A stretch of DNA of 16,922 bases, from positions 1 through 16,922 of the forward strand of contig JABSSB010000039.1 in the NCBI GenBank assembly GCA_013214715.1, read 5' to 3'. Origin of the DNA: Paracoccaceae bacterium (lineage in GTDB: Bacteria > Pseudomonadota > Alphaproteobacteria > Rhodobacterales > Rhodobacteraceae). Of the stretch, positions 1 to 7,268 are shown in pieces. The notes below the pieces were generated by a model. That model saw only the letters and a program-made list of their open reading frames with translations, did no database searches and was not told the DNA's origin. The stretch's first letter is position 1; each line of letters starts with the position of its first letter. Position numbers and translations under genes: made by a program.

Positions 1-1609
1 GTCCTCTTTGGGCAAAGGTCTGGCTTCGGCCGCTTTGGGCGCATTGTTGCAAGCGCGGGGCTATTCTGTCCGCCTGCGCAAGCTTGACCCATATCTGAAC
101 GTCGACCCCGGCACGATGAGCCCTTTTGAACATGGCGAGGTTTTCGTCACCGATGATGGCGCTGAAACTGATCTGGATCTGGGCCATTACGAACGCTTCA
201 CCGGCGTGGCCGCGCGTAAGACCGACAGCGTCAGTTCGGGCCGGATTTACTCCAATGTGCTCGAAAAAGAACGCCGTGGCGACTACCTGGGCAAAACCAT
301 TCAGGTCATCCCGCATGTCACCAATGAGATCAAAGACTTCATCTCGATTGGTGAGGATGAGGTTGATTTCATGCTCTGCGAAATTGGCGGCACTGTGGGC
401 GATATTGAAGGCCTGCCATTTTTCGAAGCCATCCGCCAGTTCAGCCAGGAGCGCCCCCGCGGGCAGTGCATTTTCATGCATCTGACCCTTCTGCCTTACA
501 TCAAGGCCAGCGGAGAGCTGAAAACCAAACCGACTCAGCATTCGGTGAAGGAACTACGGTCCATCGGCTTGGCGCCGGACATTCTGGTCTGCCGCTCGGA
601 AGGCCCGATTCCGGAAAAGGAGCGGGCCAAGCTGGCGCTTTTCTGCAATGTTCGACCTGACAGCGTGATCGCGGCGCAGGATCTCAAATCGATCTACGAG
701 GCGCCGCTCGCTTATCACCGCGAAGGACTGGATCAGGCGGTTCTGGACGCGTTTCAGATCACCCCGGCGCCGCGCCCGAAGATGGAACGGTGGGATGATG
801 TGGCCGACAGGGTCTATAACCCGGAAGGTCAGGTCAACATCGCCATTGTTGGCAAATACACACAGCTGGAAGATGCTTATAAGTCGATCGCCGAGGCGCT
901 GACCCACGGTGGCATGGCCAATCGCGTGAAGGTGAAGGTCGAATGGGTCGATGCCGAGATTTTTGACAAGGAAGACGCCGCACCGCATCTGGAAGGTTTC
1001 CATGCGATTCTGGTGCCCGGCGGCTTTGGCGAGCGCGGCACCGAAGGTAAGATAAAGGCGGCACAATTCGCCCGCGAACGCGGCGTGCCTTATCTGGGGA
1101 TCTGCCTTGGCATGCAGATGGCCGTGATCGAAGCCGCACGCAACGTGGCCGGTATCGCCACGGCTGGGTCGGAAGAATTTGACCATGAAGCCGGCAAGAA
1201 ACGGTTTGAGCCGGTGGTCTATCACCTCAAGGAATGGGTGCAGGGCAACCACAAGGTCGAACGCAAGGTTGGTGATGACAAAGGCGGCACCATGCGCCTT
1301 GGGGCCTATAACGCCACGCTCAGCGAAGGGTCCAAAGTTGCCGAGATTTACGGCACGACCCATATCGAGGAACGCCATCGTCATCGCTATGAGGTGGATA
1401 TCAAATATCGCGACAAGCTGGAAAGCTGTGGACTGACGTTCTCGGGCATGTCCCCGGATGGGCGTCTGCCGGAAATCGTGGAATGGGCGGATCACCCGTG
1501 GTTCATCGGCGTTCAATTCCACCCCGAGCTGAAATCCAAACCCTTTGAGCCGCACCCGCTGTTCCGCGATTTCGTGCGCGCAGCCAAAGAGACCTCGCGG
1601 CTGGTGTGA
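1..1609 (+). CDS. pyrG: CTP synthase (glutamine-hydrolysing), 5' partial
   Basis: Makes CTP from UTP, ATP and glutamine, the last step of de novo pyrimidine nucleotide synthesis, in the cytoplasm. The reading frame is open from base 2 and enters from outside the window. The first visible residues (SSLGKG) are the P-loop of the amidoligase domain, so about a dozen N-terminal residues are missing; 535 residues are visible and the family is about 545. The KLDPYLNVDPGTMSP and HGEVFVTDDGAETDLDLGHYERF blocks are classic PyrG. The C-terminal class-I glutamine amidotransferase domain carries the nucleophile in GICLGMQ (Cys codon at 1103-1105) and the His-Glu pair in GVQFHPEL near the end. A TTG at base 8 could be misread as a start but lies inside the conserved P-loop. 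The stop is at 1607-1609. Identification is secure. Confidence 0.98.
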   Translation, partial: SSLGKGLASAALGALLQARGYSVRLRKLDPYLNVDPGTMSPFEHGEVFVTDDGAETDLDLGHYERFTGVAARKTDSVSSGRIYSNVLEKERRGDYLGKTIQVIPHVTNEIKDFISIGEDEVDFMLCEIGGTVGDIEGLPFFEAIRQFSQERPRGQCIFMHLTLLPYIKASGELKTKPTQHSVKELRSIGLAPDILVCRSEGPIPEKERAKLALFCNVRPDSVIAAQDLKSIYEAPLAYHREGLDQAVLDAFQITPAPRPKMERWDDVADRVYNPEGQVNIAIVGKYTQLEDAYKSIAEALTHGGMANRVKVKVEWVDAEIFDKEDAAPHLEGFHAILVPGGFGERGTEGKIKAAQFARERGVPYLGICLGMQMAVIEAARNVAGIATAGSEEFDHEAGKKRFEPVVYHLKEWVQGNHKVERKVGDDKGGTMRLGAYNATLSEGSKVAEIYGTTHIEERHRHRYEVDIKYRDKLESCGLTFSGMSPDGRLPEIVEWADHPWFIGVQFHPELKSKPFEPHPLFRDFVRAAKETSRLV

Positions 1610-1706
1610 TCTTACATCCCGTGCGGGTTGAAAATCGGCCCGCAATAGCTCAGCTTAACGAGCAGCGCAGCCTGGGAGCCTTTCGGGACGCGTGGGGAGG
1701 ACCAGC

Positions 1707-2168
1707 ATGCCGTTGAAAAAATTCTTTGCGGCCTTTCGACCGCAAGAGCCTGACCCGGCCGTTGTCGATCCGGACGCCGAACTTGCGCTGGGCGCGCTTT
1801 TGGTGCGGGTGGCGCAGGCGGATCGGGAGTATCAGGCCGAAGAGATCGCCCTTATTGATCGGATATTGTGCAAACTCTACCAACATAACGCGATCGAAGC
1901 GGCCAAGGTGCGCGCCACGTGCGAAAAGCTGCACACGGCCGCGCCCGATACCGATACATTCGGCAAACTGATCCGCGAGACCACCGCGCTCGAAAAGCGG
2001 CGCAAGGCGTTGGACGCTCTGTGGGAGGTGGTTCTGGCCGACGGCTTGCAGCGCGAGGGCGAGGTGCGGATCGTGGAAGAAGCACGCATGGCGATGGGCC
2101 TGAACCTCAGCGATAGCGAAGCATCGCGTGCCAGGGCCGAAGCAATTTGGAAAAGTGAGGCAGAGTGA
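1707..2168 (+). CDS. TerB-like domain protein (first of a tandem pair)
   Basis: A small, acidic, all-alpha protein of 153 residues with no signal peptide or membrane segment, so probably cytoplasmic. The core ALGALLVRVAQADREYQAEEIALIDRIL, and later VVLADGLQREGEVRIVEEA, is the repeated acidic pattern of the TerB/DjlA-like family (D/E-rich helix starts thought to bind metal). The family is named for tellurite resistance, but most members have no proven role, and there are no other ter genes here. I chose ATG 1707 because GGGGAGG lies six bases upstream; a GTG at 1692 in the same frame has no comparable site. The stop overlaps the start of the next gene by one base (TGATG), which suggests translational coupling. 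The next gene is a clear paralogue. Confidence 0.85.
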   Translation: MPLKKFFAAFRPQEPDPAVVDPDAELALGALLVRVAQADREYQAEEIALIDRILCKLYQHNAIEAAKVRATCEKLHTAAPDTDTFGKLIRETTALEKRRKALDALWEVVLADGLQREGEVRIVEEARMAMGLNLSDSEASRARAEAIWKSEAE

Positions 2169-2605
2169 TGCTGGGGAATTTGTTGAAATCGTTGCTGGAG
2201 CCAGAACCGCAACAGCTTGGTCCGCAGGATGCTCGATTGGCGCTGACGGCGCTCTTGGTGCGCATCGCGCGGTCCGACAATGACTATGCCCCGCAGGAAA
2301 TGGCCCGTATCGACAAGATCACGGCGCAGCGCTATGGCCTGTCAGCTTTTGAGGCCGCCGCATTGAGGTCCAAGGCCGAAGCCATTGAGGCCGAGGCGCC
2401 CGATACCGTCCGCTTTACCCGTGCCATCAAGGATGCGGTGCCTTATGAAGATCGCAAGCAGGTCGTTTTGGCGGCCTGGACCGTTGTGTTGGCCGATGGC
2501 AACCGCGCGCAGGAAGAAGACGCGCTGATGCGCATGGTGGCCAGCCTGCTGGGCGTGTCGGATGTCGACAGCGCGATGATGCGCAAATCCGCCGAAGCGG
2601 GATGA
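2168..2605 (+). CDS. TerB-like domain protein (second of a tandem pair)
   Basis: A 145-residue cytoplasmic TerB-like protein paralogous to the gene just upstream. The blocks ALTALLVRIARSDNDYAPQEMARIDKI, EAPDTVRFTRAIKDAVPYEDRK and AAWTVVLADGNRAQEEDALMRMVASLLGV line up one to one with the upstream protein, with moderate identity, so the pair looks like an old tandem duplication. The ATG at 2168 overlaps the upstream stop by one base and has GAGG about seven bases before it; an adjoining GTG at 2165 would add one residue. The gene ends in an ATGA overlap with the next gene. The acidic positions expected for metal binding are kept (SDNDY, LADGN, QEEDAL). The function is unknown beyond the family. 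Confidence 0.84.
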   Translation: MLGNLLKSLLEPEPQQLGPQDARLALTALLVRIARSDNDYAPQEMARIDKITAQRYGLSAFEAAALRSKAEAIEAEAPDTVRFTRAIKDAVPYEDRKQVVLAAWTVVLADGNRAQEEDALMRMVASLLGVSDVDSAMMRKSAEAG

Positions 2606-3354
2606 TCGCCACCCTTCCGATGTATGACTCGCCGCCTTTGCGGGCGGCGCATGATCGGCTTTGGGCAGCGATACGCGACACTCTGGGGCAGGGGCCCGCG
2701 GTGCTGACGCGCGGCGGGGATCTTTGGGATCTCTGGCAATCGCCCGATCTGCTTCTGGGGCAGACCTGCGGGATGCCCTATCGCAAAAAACTGCATGGTC
2801 ATGTCACTTTGGTCGCGGCACCAGATCACGGGCTCGATGGTCTTTCGCCCGGCACCTATCACAGCGTCATCGTCAGCCGCGCCGATGATCCGAAGCCTTT
2901 GGCCGAGATGCAGGGCGCCCGGCTGGCGGTCAATGATGCGCTGTCGCAATCGGGCTGGTCCGCGCCGATGCGCTATCTTGAGGCATGGGGTCTGATCCCA
3001 CAGGTGTTGCCTTTTACCGGTGCGCATGTCGCCTCGGCCCGCGCTGTGGTCGACGGGCGGGCCGATTTGGCTGGGCTGGATTGTGTGACCTGGAACATTC
3101 TTATGGAAACTGATCCCGCCCTGACGGCCAAACTGACGGTGCGGGACCGGACAGAGCCAAGCCCCGCCTTGCCCTTCATCACGGCCAAAACGCGCGACCC
3201 CGCGCCGTTGCAGGCGGCGCTTGGCCAAGCAATTGCCAGCCTCTCGCATGACGACCGCCAACAGCTTCGGTTGCAAGGCGTCATCCTGGTTCAGCCACAG
3301 GATTACTTGTCGGTCCCCGACCCGGTCACGGATGCTGCCGGTTTGAGCACCTGA
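2602..3354 (+). CDS. PhnD/SsuA-type substrate-binding-fold protein without signal peptide
   Basis: A 250-residue protein with the type-II periplasmic-binding fold of the PhnD/phosphonate group. Typical blocks are QTCGMPYRKKLHGHVTLVAAPDHGLDGLSPGTYHSVIVSRADD, the AVNDALSQSGWSAPMRYLE segment that lines the ligand cleft in this group, and the GAHVASARAVVDGRADLAGLDCVTWNIL block of the second lobe. The N-terminus (MIATLPMYDSPPLRAAHDRLW) has no secretion signal and no lipobox, so the product is probably cytoplasmic or the name is misleading. No phosphonate transporter genes lie next to it. The start overlaps the previous stop in ATGA, so it is translated with the two TerB-like genes. The ligand is unknown. 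Confidence 0.8.
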   Translation: MIATLPMYDSPPLRAAHDRLWAAIRDTLGQGPAVLTRGGDLWDLWQSPDLLLGQTCGMPYRKKLHGHVTLVAAPDHGLDGLSPGTYHSVIVSRADDPKPLAEMQGARLAVNDALSQSGWSAPMRYLEAWGLIPQVLPFTGAHVASARAVVDGRADLAGLDCVTWNILMETDPALTAKLTVRDRTEPSPALPFITAKTRDPAPLQAALGQAIASLSHDDRQQLRLQGVILVQPQDYLSVPDPVTDAAGLST

Positions 3355-3454
3355 CACAGCGTCGCGCATCAAAAACAAGCACAAACCGGCGATTCCGCGT
3401 TGCATATTGGAGCAAAATGCGGGTTAGTGACGACCTGATACCGCAACCAAGCAG
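3355..3454 (+). promoter_or_regulatory. Gap that should hold the transporter-operon promoter
   Basis: These 100 bases separate the PhnD-like gene from the ABC ATPase gene. A TTGCAT near 3401 could be a -35 element, but I see no convincing -10 at the right distance and no clear terminator for the upstream operon. The 12-bp palindrome found upstream of the downstream catabolic genes is absent here. The region is assigned only by position. Confidence 0.25.
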
Positions 3455-4237
3455 ATGCCCGTGACAGACAAAACTCCGGTGATCCAGGTTTCCAACCTGC
3501 ACAAAAGCTATGGGTCCCTTGATGTTCTCAAGGGCGTTGATATCACCGCCGGGCAGGGGGATGTGGTGTCCCTCATCGGATCTTCGGGATCAGGAAAATC
3601 CACGCTTCTGCGGTGTGTGAACTTGCTGGAAGACAGCCAGCAGGGTGACATCCGCTTCAAGGGTGAAGCCGTCACTTGGCGCGGAGACGGGCTGCACAGG
3701 CACCCGGCCGACCAGAAACAGGTCATCCGTATTCGAACGAACCTGTCGATGGTGTTTCAGCAATTCAACCTTTGGGCGCATATGACCATCCTGCAAAATG
3801 TTATGGAAGCGCCTGTGACCGTGCTGGGCCGCGACCCCAAAGAGGTCGAAGCCGCCGCGCACCGCTATCTTGAAAAGGTGGGCATCGGCGACAAGGCCGA
3901 AAATTACCCGGCTCAGCTGTCGGGCGGTCAGCAGCAGCGCGCCGCCATCGCGCGCGGGCTGTGCATGGAGCCTGAGGCGCTTCTGTTTGATGAGCCGACC
4001 TCGGCCCTTGACCCGGAACTGGAACAGGAAGTGGTCAAGGTGATCAAGGATCTGGCCTCTGAAGGGCGGACGATGCTGATCGTGACCCATGATATGAAAC
4101 TGGCCTCGGATGTGTCTGATCACGTCGTGTTCCTGCATCAGGGCTTGATTGAAGAAGAGGGCGCGCCGGAACAGCTGTTCGGCCACCCGAAATCGGAACG
4201 ACTGCGCGGGTTCTTGTCATCCACCCGCGCCGCGTAA
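3455..4237 (+). CDS. Polar amino acid ABC transporter, ATP-binding subunit
   Basis: The 260-residue ATPase that drives import through the two permeases encoded downstream; it belongs to the HisP/GlnQ group of the polar amino acid uptake family. Walker A is GSSGSGKST (residues 42-50), the Q-loop is VFQQFNLW, the ABC signature LSGGQ is at 155-159, Walker B LLFDEP has its acidic pair at about 179-180, and the H-loop His is in IVTHDM. A roughly 17-residue insert between strands (around residues 74-92) is the one usual in HisP-like proteins. The ribosome-binding site is weak, and a GTG two codons further in is a possible alternative start. It is the first gene of the transporter operon, with the binding protein 23 bases downstream. 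Confidence 0.95.
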   Translation: MPVTDKTPVIQVSNLHKSYGSLDVLKGVDITAGQGDVVSLIGSSGSGKSTLLRCVNLLEDSQQGDIRFKGEAVTWRGDGLHRHPADQKQVIRIRTNLSMVFQQFNLWAHMTILQNVMEAPVTVLGRDPKEVEAAAHRYLEKVGIGDKAENYPAQLSGGQQQRAAIARGLCMEPEALLFDEPTSALDPELEQEVVKVIKDLASEGRTMLIVTHDMKLASDVSDHVVFLHQGLIEEEGAPEQLFGHPKSERLRGFLSSTRAA

Positions 4238-4260
4238 GTTTAAACAAGGGAGAAATACCT

Positions 4261-4983
4261 ATGAAAACTCTGATGCTGAGCGCCGCCGCGCTGGCCATGA
4301 CGGCTTCGATCGGTTTTGCGCAAACCGTGCGCATGGGCACGGAGGGCGCCTACCCTCCGTATAACTTCATCAACGATGCCGGTGAGATCGACGGGTTTGA
4401 ACGTGAAGTGGGCGATGAGCTGTGCGCGCGCGCCTCGCTGACCTGCGAATGGGTCAAGAATGACTGGGATTCGATCATCCCGAACCTCGTGTCGGGTAAC
4501 TACGACACCATCATTGCGGGCATGTCGATCACCGCAGAACGCGATGAAGTCATTGATTTCACGCAGGATTACTACCCGCCCACCGCGTCGGCCTATGTGG
4601 CTGCGGCCGAAGGCGTTGATGTGACGGGCGGCGTTGTTGCCGCTCAGACCGCGACCATTCAGGCCGGCTATGTGGCCGAATCCGGTGCGACGCTGGTCGA
4701 ATTTGCAACGCCCGAAGAAACCATCGCCGCCGTGCGCAATGGTGAAGCAGATGCCGTTCTGGCCGACCGCGATTACCTTGTGCCGCTGGTCGAAGCTTCG
4801 GGTGGTGAGCTTGTGTTTGTCGGCGATCCGGTGCCGCTCGGCGGTGGCGTGGGCATGGGCCTGCGTGAATCCGATGGCGAGCTGCGCGCCAAATTCGATG
4901 CTGCCATCACGTCGATGAAGGCGGATGGCACGCTGAACGCCATGCTTGACAAATGGTTCGGCGAAGGCACCGGCACCTACTAA
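4261..4983 (+). CDS. Periplasmic amino-acid-binding protein of the ABC transporter
   Basis: Captures the ligand in the periplasm and delivers it to the membrane permeases. The 240-residue precursor has a Sec signal peptide with likely cleavage after Ala20 (IGFA/Q). The mature part is a HisJ/LAO-type binding protein: GTEGAYPPYNF at the ligand pocket, GEIDGFEREVGDELC, and GMSITAERDEVIDFT. In that last block Arg94 matches the arginine that grips the alpha-carboxylate of the amino acid in HisJ. Cys55 and Cys62 match the disulfide pair of that group. GGGAG is the best Shine-Dalgarno, about ten bases before the ATG. The ligand probably has a free alpha-amino-acid head group. Which amino acid it is cannot be read from the sequence. 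Confidence 0.94.
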   Translation: MKTLMLSAAALAMTASIGFAQTVRMGTEGAYPPYNFINDAGEIDGFEREVGDELCARASLTCEWVKNDWDSIIPNLVSGNYDTIIAGMSITAERDEVIDFTQDYYPPTASAYVAAAEGVDVTGGVVAAQTATIQAGYVAESGATLVEFATPEETIAAVRNGEADAVLADRDYLVPLVEASGGELVFVGDPVPLGGGVGMGLRESDGELRAKFDAAITSMKADGTLNAMLDKWFGEGTGTY

Positions 4984-4991
4984 ATTCCCGT

Positions 4992-5016
4992 CGGGAGGCC
5001 CGCAAAGGGCCTCCCG
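4992..5016 (+). promoter_or_regulatory. Intercistronic stem-loop after the binding-protein gene
   Basis: A perfect ten-base-pair stem (CGGGAGGCCC with GGGCCTCCCG) closes a five-base loop GCAAA, starting eight bases after the stop of the binding-protein gene. No run of T follows, so it is unlikely to be a full intrinsic terminator. In known transport operons such as malEFG and hisJQMP, elements at this position protect the upstream mRNA from 3' exonucleases, so that binding protein is made in excess of permease. I infer the same role here. Confidence 0.75.
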
Positions 5017-5034
5017 CATCTGATTGACCGCGCG

Positions 5035-5919
5035 ATGTTTTCCTACTGCACCGACCCTGACACGCTGGGCACCTTCCGGTGGTTTTCCTGCTACCTGACC
5101 ACGGGTGTGCATATGTCATTTTACTGGGCCTTTCTGAAGGTCCTGGTGTTGTTGGCAATCACCGCGCCCGTGGCGCTGGCCTTTGGGTTTGGCGGAGCAA
5201 TTGCCGCGCGCAGCCATGTCCTGCCGGTGTCGTGGCTGGGCAAAGGCTATATCGCGATCGTCCGGGGCGTTCCGGATATCGCCTTCTTCCTGTTCTTCGT
5301 GATCGCGCTCGATCAGGGGTTCGAGATGCTCAAGCATTGGGTGGTCTGCCCGGACTGGACCGATCCGATCCGGCAGGGGAATGATTTTCTGGTCTGTCCA
5401 CAGGCGAAAGTGCCTTTGGGCACGGCTCCGGAATGGGTGCACCAGACCTATAGCTTCTTCATCGCTGTCATCACCTTTTCCATTGTGTTCGGAGCGTTCG
5501 CGGCCAATGTTCTCTTCGGCGCGATGCGCGCCGTGCCCCATGCGCAGATCGAAACCGCCGAAGCCTATGGCATGACGCGGCGCCAGACCTTCTGGCGCAT
5601 TCTTGTGCCGCAGATGTGGGTTTATGCGCTGCCCGGCCTGTCAAACCTTTGGATGGTTTTGATCAAGGCCACGCCGCTTCTGTTTCTGCTGGGCGTCGAA
5701 GACATCGTCTATTGGGCGCGAGAGCTGGGCGGCACCAAGACCCCACGCTTCACCGATTACCCGCATCCCGACTGGCGCATGTGGTATTTCCTCGCGCTGC
5801 TGGTCTTCTACCTCGCCTTCACCCGCGTGTCTGAAATTGTGTTGGAACGGCTGATGCAGCGCCTGTCACACGGTCAGGCCACAACCGGCGGCGAAGCGCA
5901 GCGGAAGGCCGCTGCATGA
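5035..5919 (+). CDS. Polar amino acid ABC transporter permease 1 (HisQ-like, extended)
   Basis: Inner-membrane permease of 294 residues, longer than HisQ (228). It has about five hydrophobic segments, beginning at FYWAFLKVLVLLAITAPVALAFGF. The cytoplasmic EAA loop that docks the ATPase is ETAEAYGMTRRQTFWRILVPQMWVYALPG. The extra length is a roughly 26-residue N-terminal extension (with Cys5 and Cys19) and a long hydrophilic loop between early membrane segments holding Cys105 and Cys121. In this family the N-terminus and that loop are expected on the periplasmic side. The start at ATG 5035 has a poor ribosome-binding site; a downstream ATG at 5113 would give a near-standard length but loses the cysteine extension. 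It ends in an ATGA overlap with the second permease. Confidence 0.92.
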   Translation: MFSYCTDPDTLGTFRWFSCYLTTGVHMSFYWAFLKVLVLLAITAPVALAFGFGGAIAARSHVLPVSWLGKGYIAIVRGVPDIAFFLFFVIALDQGFEMLKHWVVCPDWTDPIRQGNDFLVCPQAKVPLGTAPEWVHQTYSFFIAVITFSIVFGAFAANVLFGAMRAVPHAQIETAEAYGMTRRQTFWRILVPQMWVYALPGLSNLWMVLIKATPLLFLLGVEDIVYWARELGGTKTPRFTDYPHPDWRMWYFLALLVFYLAFTRVSEIVLERLMQRLSHGQATTGGEAQRKAAA

Positions 5920-6722
5920 GCTGTTGGGACGTCATTCAGGCCTATGGCCTGCGCTCGATCGGGTTTGGCGAACGGTTGCTGCCACGGTCGGATTTCACGC
6001 TCTGCGATCAGGTGGTGCTGATCGGGTCGGGCATGCTCTGGAACGTGTATTTCGCGATGATGGCGCTGTTTTTCGGGTTCTTTTTGGCGACGGGGCTGGC
6101 GGTGGCCAAAGCGTCCCGATCAAAAACCGCGCGCAAACCGGCCGAATGGTTCATCTTTGTCTTCCGGGGCTCGCCGCTTTTTATCCAGTTCTTCTTTGCC
6201 TATTTCTTCTTCCTAAACCTCAAGGGCGTAAATCCGTTCTTTGACCCGTTCACAGCGGCCTGGCTGGGGGCCTTGTTAGTGTTGATCTGCAACACCGCGG
6301 CCTATTCGGGAGAAATCTTTTATGGCGCTCTGCGGTCCATCCCGCGCGGAGATGTCGAGGCTGCCGATGCCTATGGCTTCACCGGCTGGCCGCGCTTTCG
6401 CAAGATCATCTGGCCCACCATGCTGCGCCTGGCCTGGCCCGCCTACACGAATGAGGCGATCTTTCTGTTCCACGCCACCACGCTGGTGTTCTTTTCAGGC
6501 TTCCCGGCCTGGCAACAGCGCGGTGACGCGCTTTATTACGCCAGCTATTTTGCCGACAAGACCTTCAATCCCTTCGTGCCCTATCCGATTTTGGCGGTCT
6601 ATTTCATCCTGTTCACGCTGATAATTATCTGGCTTTTTGGCGTGATGAACCGCCGTCTGAACAAACATCTGCCGGCTGAGCGGCGCAAACCAATGAAGGT
6701 CCGCCCCAACCTGATCCGTTAA
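5916..6722 (+). CDS. Polar amino acid ABC transporter permease 2 (HisM-like, extended)
   Basis: Second inner-membrane permease, 268 residues, pairing with the gene upstream to form the channel. The EAA loop is DVEAADAYGFTGWPRFRKIIWPTMLRLAWPAYTNE. Hydrophobic segments include NVYFAMMALFFGFFLATGLAV, the aromatic-rich FIQFFFAYFFFLNL stretch, and a C-terminal ILAVYFILFTLIIIWLFGV segment before a basic tail. Like its partner it has an N-terminal extension before the first membrane segment, of roughly 40 residues, with Cys3 and Cys30. Its start overlaps the previous stop by four bases (ATGA). It is the last gene of the transporter operon; the oppositely directed broken gene ends 12 bases beyond its stop. 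Confidence 0.93.
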   Translation: MSCWDVIQAYGLRSIGFGERLLPRSDFTLCDQVVLIGSGMLWNVYFAMMALFFGFFLATGLAVAKASRSKTARKPAEWFIFVFRGSPLFIQFFFAYFFFLNLKGVNPFFDPFTAAWLGALLVLICNTAAYSGEIFYGALRSIPRGDVEAADAYGFTGWPRFRKIIWPTMLRLAWPAYTNEAIFLFHATTLVFFSGFPAWQQRGDALYYASYFADKTFNPFVPYPILAVYFILFTLIIIWLFGVMNRRLNKHLPAERRKPMKVRPNLIR

Positions 6723-6734
6723 GGCGGAAGCGGG

Positions 6735-7145
6735 TCAGTTGACGCCCAATGTTTTGGCAATGAAAGTAGTCACACCAAGGCCGCGCTTATGCTTGATCGC
6801 GCCGACACAGGTCTCCAGAAACGCGGCGCGGTGGGCATCACCCTCCAAAGCGGCCTCATCCCCGTCGGGGGCCATGACACCAAAAGCACCGTGCCTTTGG
6901 CTCGCATCCGAAACACTTCACCTGCACTTTCGACCTGAAATTTGATGCCGGGACAGACATGAATGTCGCTCTCATCCCCCATTTCGACGCGGAATGTATC
7001 CCACGGTTTGGGGCCATTGCGGACATGGCGGCCGATGGTCTGCCCGCTGAAGGCCTTGGCCGCCTGCGCGTTGGCCTGAAAAAACCTGTCGCGCCTCAAC
7101 CACGTCGTCCAGGCGCCGGGCCAATTCTACCATGAATGGGTTCAT
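6735..7145 (-). pseudogene. Unrecognised small gene broken by two compensating frameshifts
   Basis: Read on the minus strand, this stretch has codon use like its neighbours but changes frame twice. MNPFMVELARRLDDVVEARQVF runs into a T6 tract (A6 on the plus strand, 7079-7084). The next frame continues QANAQAAKAFSGQTIGRHV, then WDTFRVEMGDESDIHVCPGIKFQVESAG, up to a T4 tract (A4 at 6882-6885). The original frame then resumes with GVMAPDGDEAALEGDAHRAAF and ends in AKTLGVN and a stop at 6735-6737. Removing one T at the first run and adding one at the second would give one 136-residue protein. I do not recognise the family. It may be a true pseudogene, or an intact gene hit by homopolymer sequencing errors. 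The start is uncertain. Confidence 0.55.
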
Positions 7146-7197
7146 GCCTGCCGTGTATCCTATGACCACAACAACGATGTGTCGCGCTGACTAAAAA

Positions 7198-7209
7198 ATT
7201 TGATCAAAT
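7198..7209. promoter_or_regulatory. Palindrome ATTTGATCAAAT, candidate operator (copy 1)
   Basis: A perfect 12-bp palindrome lying between the divergent start of the broken minus-strand gene (52 bases away) and the start of the first glutamine-synthetase-like gene (59 bases away). The identical 12-mer recurs immediately upstream of the amidotransferase gene at 8622-8633. Its symmetry and promoter-proximal position fit a dimeric repressor or activator. The regulator is not encoded next to it in this window. Confidence 0.6.
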
Positions 7210-7268
7210 GCCCCTTGGCTTTCCCTACCGAACAGGACTAGCCTGCCGCAGCCAAGCCGGAGAGCCCA

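Noticed and set aside
554..1645. Long minus-strand open frame opposite pyrG (363 codons)
   Set aside because: It lies opposite highly conserved PyrG sequence, has no family features, and is the usual antisense shadow of a GC-rich gene.
1610..1706. Terminator for pyrG
   Set aside because: Only short GC pairings such as GCGGG/CCCGC are present, with no T tract, so I cannot support a terminator.
2443..3405. Long minus-strand open frame (320 codons) opposite the TerB-like and PhnD-like genes
   Set aside because: It spans the boundary of two well-supported plus-strand genes and its peptide is rich in Arg, Gln and His without recognisable motifs.
4240..5112. Minus-strand open frame (290 codons) opposite the binding-protein gene
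   Set aside because: Shadow of a gene with a clear signal peptide and family match; it has no own ribosome-binding site or motif.
5658..5669. A near match to the palindrome (TTTTGATCAAGG) inside the first permease gene
   Set aside because: It is not symmetric, lies deep in coding sequence and reads as ordinary codons (Leu-Ile-Lys).
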